Source: Corynebacterium urogenitale (GTDB lineage Bacteria > Actinomycetota > Actinomycetes > Mycobacteriales > Mycobacteriaceae). From it: a DNA stretch of 64,000 nucleotides. The stretch is taken from positions 1,488,001-1,552,000 of the forward strand of contig NZ_CP045032.1 of NCBI RefSeq assembly GCF_009026825.1, in the 5' to 3' direction. Made by a program: the position numbers and the translations under genes. Each line of letters opens with the position of its first letter. The first letter of the stretch is position 1. The notes under the pieces were generated by a model that had not been told where the DNA came from, searched no databases, and worked only from the letters and a program-made list of their open reading frames with translations. Below, piece by piece: positions 26,995-36,192 of the stretch.

Positions 26995-28410
26995 CTAGTA
27001 CGCCATGCCGGCGGCGCGGGCCTGCTCGACGATGAGTGGCAGTCGCCGCGCCAGGTCTTTGGCCTGTTCCATGGTGTTGTCTGCACCGAAGGTCAGGCGC
27101 AGCGCTCCACGCGCCACGTCCACGGGCACTCCCATGGTGGCCAGCACCGTCGACGCGCGATTCACTCCCGCGCTGCACGCCGAGCCAGTCGACGCATCCA
27201 CACCCGCCACGTCTAGCAGCATGATCAGGCTGTCCCCTTCCGCCCCAGGGAAGCTCGCGTGCAGGTGCCCTGGCAGTGCCGGTTCTTGCGTCCAGATCCG
27301 CACGCCGTCGATGTTTTCGATCGCCGCCCGCACGTGGTCGCGCATCGCGGCGACCTTCCGCGTGTCCTCTTCTGCTTCCTTGATGCTCGACGCCAATGCG
27401 ACAGCAGTTCCCACCGCTGCCTGAACGTTCACGGTTCCCGAGCGCAGGCCTCGCTCCTGCCCGCCTCCACGAATAGGGCTGAGGATCTGGGCGTCGCGGC
27501 GGGCCAACAGAATGCCGGCGGAGCGCGGTCCGCCGAACTTGTGTGCGCTGGCTGCGAGGGTGTCCGCTCCGAGGGCGTGGAAATCTACGGGCAGGTGACC
27601 GACAACTTGGACGGCGTCGATGTGCCACGGCACGTGCTGGATCACCGGGAGTTCTTGTGGCGCCAGAGCGTGCGCAGATCCGGGGGCTGGCTCGGGTCGT
27701 TCGCCCACGAAGCCTGCGATGATGCGGGCGATGTCGTCGATGGGTTGGATGCAGCCGGTTTCGTTGTTCGCCCACATGGTTGTGACCAGCGCGGTGTGCT
27801 CTGCGTGCGCGTCCAACTCCCGCTCCAGCCACTGATGGTCGATGAGGCAATGCTTCTCTGAGTCCACATCCCGGGCCGCGGTGGCAGCTCTGTCTTCGGC
27901 AGAATGATCGTTAGCGCCGGGAGGGTTGGAGGCGGTGTTCGGGCTAGTCTCTCCTACCGCCGAGCGATGGTCGGCACCATCGCCGTCCGCCAGCGCGATC
28001 TCGCGGGCGTCAAAGTTGAAGGGCTCACCGGCTAGCAAGTCCACGGTTTGTGCCACGGCAGGATGCTCGATCCCGGATGAGTAGATGCGGTTACGCTGCG
28101 AGTTCTTCCTCCGCGCCGCCAGCGCCAGACCCTGAACAGCAATATTGTCCGCCTCTGTACCGGATCCCGTGAAGATCACCTCGACCGGGTCCGCGCCAAG
28201 AATCTCCGCGATCTGCTCGCGAGCTTCCTCCAGTTGGCGTCGAGCATCACGACCCGTCGCGTACTGACCCGCGGGGTTCATCGCACGGCTGACCCGCGCC
28301 ATGGCCTCCTCAACCTCAGGACGCAGAGGCGAACTTGCGGCGTGGTCCAGGTACACGCGGGTCGGCTGATTGATCGCGTGGTTTGGCTGGTTTGTAGAGG
28401 AAGAATTCAC
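26995..28410 (-). CDS. iscS: Cysteine desulfurase
   Basis: Takes sulfur from cysteine for tRNA thiolation and Fe-S assembly. The PLP lysine is Lys291 in ASAHKFGG, and the persulfide Cys412 lies in STGSACSAG. RGGGQERGLRSGT is the family signature. From GTG 28410 the protein has 471 residues, 60-80 more than usual. The surplus is two low-complexity loops, around residues 142-188 (Asp, Ser, Ala, Asn-rich) and 233-262 (Pro, Ala, His-rich), placed outside the active site. The start is uncertain: a longer frame reaches 28581 over a repeat cluster and is unlikely. Confidence 0.93.
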   Translation of the reverse strand: MNSSSTNQPNHAINQPTRVYLDHAASSPLRPEVEEAMARVSRAMNPAGQYATGRDARRQLEEAREQIAEILGADPVEVIFTGSGTEADNIAVQGLALAARRKNSQRNRIYSSGIEHPAVAQTVDLLAGEPFNFDAREIALADGDGADHRSAVGETSPNTASNPPGANDHSAEDRAATAARDVDSEKHCLIDHQWLERELDAHAEHTALVTTMWANNETGCIQPIDDIARIIAGFVGERPEPAPGSAHALAPQELPVIQHVPWHIDAVQVVGHLPVDFHALGADTLAASAHKFGGPRSAGILLARRDAQILSPIRGGGQERGLRSGTVNVQAAVGTAVALASSIKEAEEDTRKVAAMRDHVRAAIENIDGVRIWTQEPALPGHLHASFPGAEGDSLIMLLDVAGVDASTGSACSAGVNRASTVLATMGVPVDVARGALRLTFGADNTMEQAKDLARRLPLIVEQARAAGMAY

Positions 28411-28540
28411 GTTTGCCAGCCTATCGCTAACAAGCAGTCGGCGAACAACGCCTCTCCCTCGTAACGCATTCCTCCTTCGTGACGCCTCCCTCCCTCGAAA
28501 AGTGTCCCCGAAGGACCATGCTGCGGCATTTCCAGACAGG

Positions 28541-28683
28541 TAGTGAGAAAATGCCAGCGTTATTCGCCCTATTACGGGCAAAAACGTGGCGCTTACTTAC
28601 AAGCTGTCAGAGAATGCCAGCGCGTTCCCTGCGTGAGGAGTAAGCCAAATAAGTTCCTTGCGGACTGTCAGAAAATGCCCGTC
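28541..28683. repeat. Three short direct repeats (plus one inverted copy) upstream of iscS
   Basis: Copies at 28541-28559, 28604-28622 and 28665-28683 share the core GTCAGAgAATGCCaGcG with few changes and are 61-63 bp apart. An inverted, degraded copy GGCATTTCCAGACAG lies at about 28525-28539, so the first two arms make an imperfect palindrome. The spacers between copies are unrelated. It is not CRISPR because the copies are too short and variable. Confidence 0.65.
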
Positions 28684-28691
28684 AGTACAGA

Positions 28692-28730
28692 GAAAACCGG
28701 CACCCCACACGCAATGTGCGGGGCGCCGGT
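28692..28730 (-). terminator. Intrinsic terminator after etfA
   Basis: ACCGGCACCCCACAC (28696-28710) pairs with GTGCGGGGCGCCGGT (28716-28730), with two mismatches and a 5-base loop. On the minus strand it is followed by TTTTCTCT. It ends the etfBA transcript 115 bp past the etfA stop. Confidence 0.85.
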
Positions 28731-28844
28731 GTCCTAGAAACCAGGCCAGGCTCATATCATCTGGTCGCCTGCCATCGCCGTGCGGCGTTCATCGTCAGAC
28801 TTCCGTCAGACCTGCCTAAGAACAGCCCGGTATTGAGTCAGCTA

Positions 28845-29798
28845 TTACTTGCGAGCCTTGAGCTCCTCGGTTGCCTGAGGTGCAATGTTGAATAGGTCGC
28901 CCACCACGCCGAAGTCGGCGATCTCGAAGATGGAAGCTTCCTCGTCCTTGTTGACGGCAACAATGGTCTTGGAGGTCTGCATACCAGCCTTGTGCTGGAT
29001 AGCGCCGGAGATGCCCAGTGCGATGTACAGGTTTGGAGACACGGTGGAACCGGTCTGGCCAACCTGGAACTTACCTGGGTAGTAGTCGGCGTCCACAGCA
29101 GCACGGGATGCGCCAACAGCAGCGCCCAGAACGTCAGCCAGTGGCTCAACGACGTTCTCGAAGCCCTCAGCACCTGCAACACCACGGCCACCGGAGACGA
29201 CGATCTTCGCCTCGGTCAGCTCTGGGCGGTCGCCCTGCTCAGCAGGAGCGAAGGAGGTGATGGTGACGGCGGTTGGGCCAGCTGCTGGCAGCTCCACGGC
29301 CTGGATGGTGCCGGAAGCAGCTTCCGCCACAGGATCCACGGAACCTGGACGCAGGGTGAACACAGGGGAAGCACCAGCTGCGGTGGCGGTCACGGTGTAC
29401 TCGCCGCCGAAGATACCGATCTGCGCGTTGCGGTCAGCGTCGATGGAAGATGCATCGTAGATCACGCCGGAAGCCACGCGTGCGCCGGTACGGCCAGCGA
29501 TCTCGTTGCCGGTGGCGGTAGCGGAAACCAGCACAGGAACCTGCAGGTGAGCAGCCATGGTGTGCAGAGCATCCACGGATGGGGTGACCAGCAGAGATGC
29601 TGCGTGATCAGCCTCAGCAGCGTAGATGGTCTCAGCACCAGCGGCAGCCAGGTCGCCCTGGAGCTTCTCTGCAGTGCCAGGAGCACCAACGACAACAGCA
29701 CCAACGGTGCCGAAGACGCGTGCAGCAGTGATCAGTTCGAGGGTGGTGTTCTTCAGTTCACCCTCAACGTGGTCGACCAGAACCAAAACGTTGGTCAT
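28845..29798 (-). CDS. etfA: Electron transfer flavoprotein, alpha subunit
   Basis: A 317-residue ETF alpha subunit. The C-terminal FAD domain includes [51 protein letters not shown] and [22 protein letters not shown]. It binds FAD and carries electrons from acyl-CoA dehydrogenases and other flavoenzymes to the respiratory chain with EtfB. It follows etfB by about 50 bp and the transcript ends at a strong hairpin. This fits an organism that degrades fatty acids, as does the acyl-CoA ligase near rho. Confidence 0.97.
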   Translation of the reverse strand: MTNVLVLVDHVEGELKNTTLELITAARVFGTVGAVVVGAPGTAEKLQGDLAAAGAETIYAAEADHAASLLVTPSVDALHTMAAHLQVPVLVSATATGNEIAGRTGARVASGVIYDASSIDADRNAQIGIFGGEYTVTATAAGASPVFTLRPGSVDPVAEAASGTIQAVELPAAGPTAVTITSFAPAEQGDRPELTEAKIVVSGGRGVAGAEGFENVVEPLADVLGAAVGASRAAVDADYYPGKFQVGQTGSTVSPNLYIALGISGAIQHKAGMQTSKTIVAVNKDEEASIFEIADFGVVGDLFNIAPQATEELKARK

Positions 29799-29850
29799 GA
29801 GGTGTACCTCTCTAAATTCAGTGAGTTGTTGTTACTTAGGGTGGACTGGA

Positions 29851-30639
29851 TTAGACCAGCTTTTCCTTCACCAGGAACTCGACCAGCTTCTTGCCGCCCT
29901 TGCCCTCGTCGGTGATGATCTCACCAGCAGACTTCGGTGGCTTCGGGGTAGAAGCGGAGACGGAGGTGGTGGCGTTCGCCAGACCAACGTTGGCTGGATC
30001 CACGCCGATATCGGACAGGGACAGCTCCTTGATGGTCTTCTTCTTGGCAGCCATGATGCCCTTGAACGCTGCGAAGCGTGGGGTGTTGGACTTCTCCGTG
30101 ACGGAGATGATGGCTGGGGTCGGTGCCTCGAGGCCGAACTTGCCCTCGTCGGTCACGCGCTCGCCGGTAACCTTGCCGCCCTCGACGGAGATGCTCTCCA
30201 TGTGGGTCAGGGCTGGGATCTGGCGGTACTCGGACAGCAGACCAGGGACGGCGCCAGCGCCACCATCGGTGGAGGCGTTACCGGCGATAATCAGCTCGAT
30301 GTCCTCGATCTGGTTCAGGGCGTTGGACAGGGTCCATGCGGTGCCCAGCGCGTCGGAGCCAGCGAGAGCCTCGTCGGTGACCAGGATGGCCTCGTCGCAA
30401 CCCAAAGACAGCGCCTTGCGCAGTGCCTCGGTTGCACGGGATGGGCCGACAGACAGCACGATGACGTTGCGGGAATCGTCCGCTTCCTTCAGCTGCAGTG
30501 CAGCTTCCACGGCGTTTTCGTTAATTTCATCCAGAACGGCATCGGCGGAGTCGCGGTCCAGGGTGAAGTCATCGTCCTTAAGCTTGCGCTCGGAGTAGGT
30601 GTCCGGCACCTGCTTGACCAGAACAACGATGTTCGACAT
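29851..30639 (-). CDS. etfB: Electron transfer flavoprotein, beta subunit
   Basis: A 262-residue ETF beta subunit starting MSNIVVLVKQVPDTYSERKL. AMP-binding and partner-contact regions are visible, including EIGCDEAILVTDEALAGSDALGTA-like text near residues 83-106. The ATG at 30639 has GGAAAGG upstream; the 14-residue longer frame is not family-like. It pairs with EtfA to form the soluble electron shuttle. It heads the operon and is preceded by about 100 bp and then by the methyltransferase stop. Confidence 0.95.
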   Translation of the reverse strand: MSNIVVLVKQVPDTYSERKLKDDDFTLDRDSADAVLDEINENAVEAALQLKEADDSRNVIVLSVGPSRATEALRKALSLGCDEAILVTDEALAGSDALGTAWTLSNALNQIEDIELIIAGNASTDGGAGAVPGLLSEYRQIPALTHMESISVEGGKVTGERVTDEGKFGLEAPTPAIISVTEKSNTPRFAAFKGIMAAKKKTIKELSLSDIGVDPANVGLANATTSVSASTPKPPKSAGEIITDEGKGGKKLVEFLVKEKLV

Positions 30640-30740
30640 TCGTTGGCCTTTCCTGCTTGGTTTCAGTGATTCCTCGACCACTTTACCCGCACGCAGGTGA
30701 CCACGGCCACAATTAGGCCGATATTTTTATAGAACTTGTT

Positions 30741-32000
30741 CTACACAGATTCGCAGATGAAGGCGGTCGCCGCATCTCCAATGCGCGCAATCACCACTGA
30801 CCAGCTGTTTTGCTTGCCCTTGCCCGCCTTGAGCTTGAGCTTCTTGCGTAATTGATCCGGGTCCACGTCTACCCCTCTTACGAGTATTTCCACCCGCGCC
30901 GCCGATCGCGCATGAAGTGCAGCCTTGAGCTTTTTCAGCGGCACCTGCTCAACAATCTCGAATGCCCGCGCACCAGCGGCGCGCACAGCTTCTGCCGGAT
31001 CCACAGCCTCGGTTCCCTGTTCCCCCGGCAACGTGTCGCCCGTGAGGTACGCAATCCGCGGATCTAATTGCCACCATCCGTGTTGGGCCGCCAAGTGCCG
31101 CACGAGCCCCGCCCGCACGATCGCCCCGTCCGGATCGAAGAGGTACCGCCCCGCGGGAGCGGCCGCCTTGGCGTCGTCTTCCTCATACGGCATGGCGGAG
31201 GTGAGGGTGAGCAGGCCGGAAGCGCGCATGACAACGGCACGTCGCAGCAGCCCGCTCCCCTCTTGCCCTCCTTCTTTCAGGCCGACGCCACCAGCCTGCG
31301 CCCGCAGCCCCGGTGTATACACGCAGGCCTCTTTGACATCGCCGTCCACGGAGACAATGTCGACCTGACCAGCCCAGTCATCAACATTTGAGAAGTCGAT
31401 ACCCGGCGCGCACTTCACCGCCAGCTCTCGACCTTGCTGGGCTGCAATGAGTTCCGGCAGGGGTGGCATGAGGTCTTTGATTGAGTGAATGCGCCCGGAA
31501 CTACCGCGACGGGCGGGGTCGGCGATGACCACTGGCGCATCGATCACGGGATGCAACGCATCCGCGCGGAGCACTGGAACATTCGGCACGTTTGCTCGCG
31601 CCATGCGGAGGCGTTGGAAATCTAGGTCTGCACCGACGGCGGAGATCCCAGCGCGGCTCAGGTGCATGAGTTCCGTTCCTACGCTGCACGTCACATCCGC
31701 CACGCGCTCGACGCCGAGCCCCTTGAGATGTTGAGCGCGGAAATCTGCCACAGGACTCGGAGTGGCTTGCTGGGCGCTGGGACTGTCCACCATCCACTGC
31801 GAGCCGCCCTCAATTTTCCGCTGGGCGGTTCGGCGGGACTGCACCAACTCGACTAGGCAACGGGCTTTGTCTCCGTAATCTTTACGCAGCCCGGCGATCT
31901 CGCGTAGCTCCGACTTCCGCGATAGTTCCAGTGTGCTGGCGAATTCGATCGCCTCGGGGTGGGCGAAAAGGAAGTCGAGCTCCTCGTGTGTATAGGGCAT
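30741..32000 (-). CDS. THUMP-like SAM-dependent methyltransferase
   Basis: A 419-residue protein with a Rossmann methyltransferase core: VADVTCSVGTELMHLSRAG (SAM loop), VGADLDFQRLRMARANVPNV and [15 protein letters not shown] (residues about 105-205). The C-terminal half resembles the THUMP-like domain seen in actinobacterial class I methyltransferases and ends with KLKLKAGKGKQNSWSVVIARI. An RNA substrate is likely but not established. It is followed by etfBA and preceded, 6 bp away, by the Nudix gene, with which it is probably co-transcribed. The frame begins MPYTHEELDFLF. Confidence 0.8.
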   Translation of the reverse strand: MPYTHEELDFLFAHPEAIEFASTLELSRKSELREIAGLRKDYGDKARCLVELVQSRRTAQRKIEGGSQWMVDSPSAQQATPSPVADFRAQHLKGLGVERVADVTCSVGTELMHLSRAGISAVGADLDFQRLRMARANVPNVPVLRADALHPVIDAPVVIADPARRGSSGRIHSIKDLMPPLPELIAAQQGRELAVKCAPGIDFSNVDDWAGQVDIVSVDGDVKEACVYTPGLRAQAGGVGLKEGGQEGSGLLRRAVVMRASGLLTLTSAMPYEEDDAKAAAPAGRYLFDPDGAIVRAGLVRHLAAQHGWWQLDPRIAYLTGDTLPGEQGTEAVDPAEAVRAAGARAFEIVEQVPLKKLKAALHARSAARVEILVRGVDVDPDQLRKKLKLKAGKGKQNSWSVVIARIGDAATAFICESV

Positions 32001-32006
32001 GAGTCC

Positions 32007-32933
32007 TTACTGAAGGTAGGATCCCGGGCGGTCTTCGAAAGGATGCTCGGGAAGCTCAGCGGGGTCCACGGCAAACTTCATGCCTGGGGCGAAATGACGC
32101 CGCGGAGCACCAAACATCTTGGTCTCCATGAGGTAGTACTCCGCCATGTACGGCAAATCTACGGGCTCTTCCAGCACGGGATCCACGGAAAGGTTGGCGG
32201 AAAATTCCATCACCTCATCGGTTGTGCGGAAGGTGTCCAGCAACTTTAGCTGCGCCCATGTCGGAGGCATGAGGCTGATCTTGCGGCTTCGCCATCCATC
32301 GAGCAGCGTCGATGGGCGGAACCAGCCTGTGGACGTCGCCTCCCTTGTGTCGCCGCTGGTGTCCTGGCCTTCCGGCAGCGCCGCGACGAAGAACGCAGTG
32401 TCGTAACGGATGGGCTGCTCCTTGGGGGTCACCCAGTTCGCCCATGGGCGCAGAAGATCGGCACGCAGCACCAGGTCGTTATTGTTCATGAAGTCGGAGA
32501 ACGCCAGTTGGTGGTTCTCCAGCTGCTTGCGTTGTTCCAGGTAAGGTGCGGTATCCGCGACGACGGTGCCGTCCTTCCAGCCGGCCAACAGGGTTCCGGA
32601 TTCCTCAAAGGTTTCGCGAACCGCGGCGCAGACCAGGGCACGGGCCATGGACTCGTCCTTTTGCAGTCGCTGGGACCACCACTTCACAGACGGGCCGCTC
32701 CACTGCAGCTCTGGGGAGTCGTGTCCGTCCTGATCCACGTCGCCGGGCATATCGCGAGAATCTACGCCGCCACCTGGGAAGACAGTCATTTCCGCGCAGA
32801 AAGCCATGGTGGACGCGCGTTCTTGGACATACACCTCCGGGCCTGAGAGCGTATCGCGTAGCAGGATCACGGTGGAGGCATGGCGTGGCTTCGTGGGACC
32901 TAGCTGATCATTCATCGGCTTGTCATTGGCCAC
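32007..32933 (-). CDS. Nudix hydrolase, NUDT19-like
   Basis: A 308-residue Nudix protein. The first part has TVILLRDTLSGPEVYVQERASTMAF and FPGGGVD, then a long insert, and the Nudix helix AAVRETFEESGTLLAG. This split layout is typical of the NUDT7/NUDT19 class that can cleave CoA derivatives; the actual substrate is unknown. The GTG at 32933 has a good GAGGA site 6 bases upstream; the ATG at 32915 is an alternative. It starts the leftward run to the methyltransferase. Confidence 0.88.
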   Translation of the reverse strand: MANDKPMNDQLGPTKPRHASTVILLRDTLSGPEVYVQERASTMAFCAEMTVFPGGGVDSRDMPGDVDQDGHDSPELQWSGPSVKWWSQRLQKDESMARALVCAAVRETFEESGTLLAGWKDGTVVADTAPYLEQRKQLENHQLAFSDFMNNNDLVLRADLLRPWANWVTPKEQPIRYDTAFFVAALPEGQDTSGDTREATSTGWFRPSTLLDGWRSRKISLMPPTWAQLKLLDTFRTTDEVMEFSANLSVDPVLEEPVDLPYMAEYYLMETKMFGAPRRHFAPGMKFAVDPAELPEHPFEDRPGSYLQ

Positions 32934-33083
32934 GGTCTTCCTCTTTCTTATCTTTCGTACTGCGAACTCAGTGCTGTGTACTCGGTGCTGTGCGCTGCCC
33001 TAGTCTGCTTTGTGTGCCTCATCTTATCGGCCGATGGTGGGCAAACCCCCCTTCCAGCCCAGTTCTGTGAGGAGATTCTCGGC

Positions 33084-33962
33084 CTATCCCCTACTGCGAT
33101 GGCTACCACCACGGCGCGCTCGTCGGGCGAACCATCGACCTTCGTGACGGCTGACTCCGATCGGCTGATGGAATGCCGTCGTCAAGTTCTCGGAGGTCAA
33201 GACGTCCTCCAGCACGCCCTGGGCCACCACTTCCCCTTCGTCCAAAAGCATGGCGTGGGTGAATCCCGGTGGAATTTCTTCCACGTGGTGGGTGATCATC
33301 ACAATGGCTGGGGAATCGGGATCCTCGGCCAGTTGAGTGAGCAACTCGATGAGATCCTCACGACCGCCGAGATCCAGACCCGCCCCCGGCTCGTCGAGCA
33401 ACAGCAGCTCCGGATCCGTCATCAGCGCGCGGGCAATGAGAGTGCGCTTGCGTTCACCCTCACTCAACGTGCCCCACTGTTGATCCGCGAGGTGGATTGC
33501 TCCGACCTGTTCGAGAATCTCAATGGCACGTTCGTAGTCCATCTCATCGTATTCTTCGCGCCAGCGACCCATGACGTCGTAACCTGCGGAGATGACGATA
33601 TCGGAGACCTTCTCATCACCGGGGATGCGCTGAGCCATGGCGGAGGAAGACATGCCGATCGCCGTGCGGATCTCGCGCAAATCCACGCGACCCATTTGCT
33701 CCCCCACGAGTGTCACGGTTCCCGTGGTCGGAAACATTTGAGCCGCTGCGAGGCGCATGAGAGTCGTTTTGCCAGCACCGTTGGGGCCAATAATGATCCA
33801 TCGTTCATCGAGTTCGACCTGCCAGTTCATCGGCGAGAGGATCGCTCGCCCACCACGCACGACCGAGACTCCCTGCATGTCAATCATGAGGTCCTCAGCG
33901 AGTGCTGGTGCCGTGGCCGGGGTGGAAATGATGGGGCTATTGGAATGTGTCACGTCCTCCAT
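33084..33962 (-). CDS. Stand-alone ABC ATPase
   Basis: A 292-residue ATPase with Walker A GPNGAGKTTLMRLAAA, signature LSEGERKRTLIARALM, Walker B LLLLDEPGAGLD and switch His in MITHHVEEI. It has no fused or adjacent permease. Its closest pattern is the ABC-type ATPase found beside glgE in Corynebacterium; whether it transports anything is not known. The ATG at 33962 is chosen because the longer frame adds 22 atypical residues. It is divergent from glgE with about 130 bp between. Confidence 0.85.
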   Translation of the reverse strand: MEDVTHSNSPIISTPATAPALAEDLMIDMQGVSVVRGGRAILSPMNWQVELDERWIIIGPNGAGKTTLMRLAAAQMFPTTGTVTLVGEQMGRVDLREIRTAIGMSSSAMAQRIPGDEKVSDIVISAGYDVMGRWREEYDEMDYERAIEILEQVGAIHLADQQWGTLSEGERKRTLIARALMTDPELLLLDEPGAGLDLGGREDLIELLTQLAEDPDSPAIVMITHHVEEIPPGFTHAMLLDEGEVVAQGVLEDVLTSENLTTAFHQPIGVSRHEGRWFARRARRGGSHRSRG

Positions 33963-34089
33963 CGTGCCCCATCTTGCGCCCCCGTGGGGGGAGGCTGCTC
34001 CGTCAACTGCAGAAAACCGCTTCCGCACTTAGGCTAGTTCTTAACTTGTCCCGCACGTTCGCCGTGCTCACTGTGAGGAGCTTGCTTCC

Positions 34090-36168
34090 ATGATCGGCCG
34101 CCTCGGCATCGATAACGTCTCTCCAATCATCGCTTTGGGCCAGGTTCCGGCCAAGGCCATCGTGGGGCAGGTCTTCCCTGTCTCCGCCACCGTCTGGCGT
34201 GAAGGGCACGACGCCATCTCCGCCACCCTCGTCGTCCGCCGCCCCTCCGGTTCCGAGGGCGGCCGCGCGAAGATCACGATGACCGCTGAAGAGGGCGAGC
34301 GAGCAAACCCCGATCTACGCCATGCACTGTTTGTTCCGGATGTGCCGGGGTTATGGACCTTCCGTGTCGATGCCTGGAGCGACCCCATGGCGACGTGGTT
34401 CAACGCTATCAATAAGAAGGTTGCTGCTGGCCAGGGCGCGGAGATGCTGGCCAACGACCTCGAGGTGGGCGCTAAACTATTTAACCGAGCTGAGGAAAAG
34501 GTCTCTCGCAGCCACACCAAGACGATGCGGAAGGTCGCCGAGGCTTTGCGCGATGAGTCCCTACCGCTGGAGGACCGCATCGCCCCTGCTTTCACCGCCG
34601 AGGTCAAGGAAGCACTCGAGCGCCGACCACTGCGCGACCTGCTCACCCGTGGCCAGGAATTTGAGGTGCTGGTAGAGCCACTCGAATCCGGCTACGGCGC
34701 ATGGTACGAATTCTTCCCCCGCTCTACTGGTGGTGTGGATGCCAATGGAGTCCCCGTCCACGGCACCTTTGCCACCGCAGAAAAAGACCTTCCCCGCATC
34801 GCGGCGATGGGCTTCGACACAATCTACCTGCCACCGATCCACCCCATCGGCACGATCAACCGCAAGGGTAAGAACAACACTCTGACCCCGACCAAGGAAG
34901 ATGTCGGCTCCCCCTGGGCCATTGGTTCGGCCGAAGGTGGGCATGAGGCCGTCCATCCAGAGCTCGGCACGGTAGAGGACTTCGAGCATTTCGTGGAGGA
35001 GGCGGGCAATAATGGCCTCCGCGTAGCCTTGGATTTGGCTTTGCAGTGCGCACCCGATCACCCGTGGGCTACGTCCCATCCCGAGTGGTTCACCGTGCTA
35101 CCTGACGGCACTATCGCCTACGCGGAGAACCCGCCGAAGAAGTACCAGGATATTTACCCGCTGAACTTCGATAATGATCCCGATGGCCTCTACCACGAGG
35201 TGCTCAAGGTTGTTCGTTTGTGGGTGGGCCGCGGCGTGCGCGTTTTCCGTGTGGATAACCCACACACTAAGCCAACGAATTTCTGGCACTGGCTGATTAA
35301 GGAAGTACACCGCACTGATCCGGATGTCATTTTCCTGGCGGAGGCTTTCACGCGCCCACCACGCCTCTACGGTCTAGCGAAGGCGGGCTTTACCCAGTCT
35401 TATAGCTACTTCACGTGGAAGACGAGCAAGGAAGACCTGGAGGAGTTCGCTACCGACGTGGCAAGTGGCGCAGACGTGTTCCGCCCCAACCTCTTCGTCA
35501 ACACACCGGATATTCTTCACGAATCCCTACAAACCGGTGGCCGCGCGATGTTCGCCATTCGCGCCGCATTGGCTGCCACGATGGCTCCCCTGTGGGGCGT
35601 CTACTCCGGATTTGAACTCTACGAGCATCAGCCGGTTCACGAAGGTTCGGAGGAATATCTCAACTCCGAGAAGTACGAGCTACGCCCGCGCGACTTCGCA
35701 GCTGCCGCAGCCAACGGAGATTCCCTGGAACCTTGGATTACTGCGCTCAACACCTGGCGTAAGGCCAATCCAGCACTGCAGCAGCAGCGTAATCTCCACA
35801 TTCACGAGACGAATAACGAAAACCTCCTGGCTTATTCTCGCGTGGATGCCGTCACGGGAAATGCAATCCTCGTGGTGGTGAACCTGGACTCCAAGAATGT
35901 TCAGGAAGGTCAGGTGACCGTGGATCTCGAAGCTGTCGGTCTCGCTCCCCGCGCTGGTTTCGAGGATGATCTGGGGATCCAGGAGCACTACGAAGTGCTG
36001 GACTTGCCGACCAACCAGATCTTCAATTGGTCCACCGAAAACTATGTCCGACTTGATCCGGATTTCCAGGTAGCGCACATCCTTCGACTCCCGGATGTGC
36101 CGGAGCAACGGCGTGCACCGGTGGCCTACAGGGGTGGCGACGCGGAGGAATTTGACCCGCGCGGGTAG
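34090..36168 (+). CDS. glgE: Maltosyltransferase (alpha-glucan synthesis)
   Basis: GlgE transfers maltose from maltose-1-phosphate onto alpha-1,4-glucan chains. The 692-residue protein has the GlgE N-terminal sandwich (residues 1-110), a GH13_3 barrel starting near FETIYLPPIHPIGTINRKG-type text (here GFDTIYLPPIHPIG), the nucleophile Asp in FRVDNPHTKPTNFW, the acid/base Glu in IFLAEAFTRPPRLY, and a C-terminal beta domain. GAGGAG lies upstream of the ATG. glgB follows 24 bp later, so the two form an operon that makes branched intracellular glucan. Confidence 0.97.
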   Translation: MIGRLGIDNVSPIIALGQVPAKAIVGQVFPVSATVWREGHDAISATLVVRRPSGSEGGRAKITMTAEEGERANPDLRHALFVPDVPGLWTFRVDAWSDPMATWFNAINKKVAAGQGAEMLANDLEVGAKLFNRAEEKVSRSHTKTMRKVAEALRDESLPLEDRIAPAFTAEVKEALERRPLRDLLTRGQEFEVLVEPLESGYGAWYEFFPRSTGGVDANGVPVHGTFATAEKDLPRIAAMGFDTIYLPPIHPIGTINRKGKNNTLTPTKEDVGSPWAIGSAEGGHEAVHPELGTVEDFEHFVEEAGNNGLRVALDLALQCAPDHPWATSHPEWFTVLPDGTIAYAENPPKKYQDIYPLNFDNDPDGLYHEVLKVVRLWVGRGVRVFRVDNPHTKPTNFWHWLIKEVHRTDPDVIFLAEAFTRPPRLYGLAKAGFTQSYSYFTWKTSKEDLEEFATDVASGADVFRPNLFVNTPDILHESLQTGGRAMFAIRAALAATMAPLWGVYSGFELYEHQPVHEGSEEYLNSEKYELRPRDFAAAAANGDSLEPWITALNTWRKANPALQQQRNLHIHETNNENLLAYSRVDAVTGNAILVVVNLDSKNVQEGQVTVDLEAVGLAPRAGFEDDLGIQEHYEVLDLPTNQIFNWSTENYVRLDPDFQVAHILRLPDVPEQRRAPVAYRGGDAEEFDPRG

Positions 36169-36192
36169 GAATTTGGGTCTAGGCTGGGTGGC

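Noticed and set aside
28541..28683. CRISPR-like spacing of repeats
   Set aside because: Repeats are about 17-19 bases, differ between copies and are only three; no cas genes are near.
32966..32993. 14-bp tandem repeat before the NUDT19-like gene
   Set aside because: Two imperfect copies without promoter-like or operator-like features; recorded as slippage.
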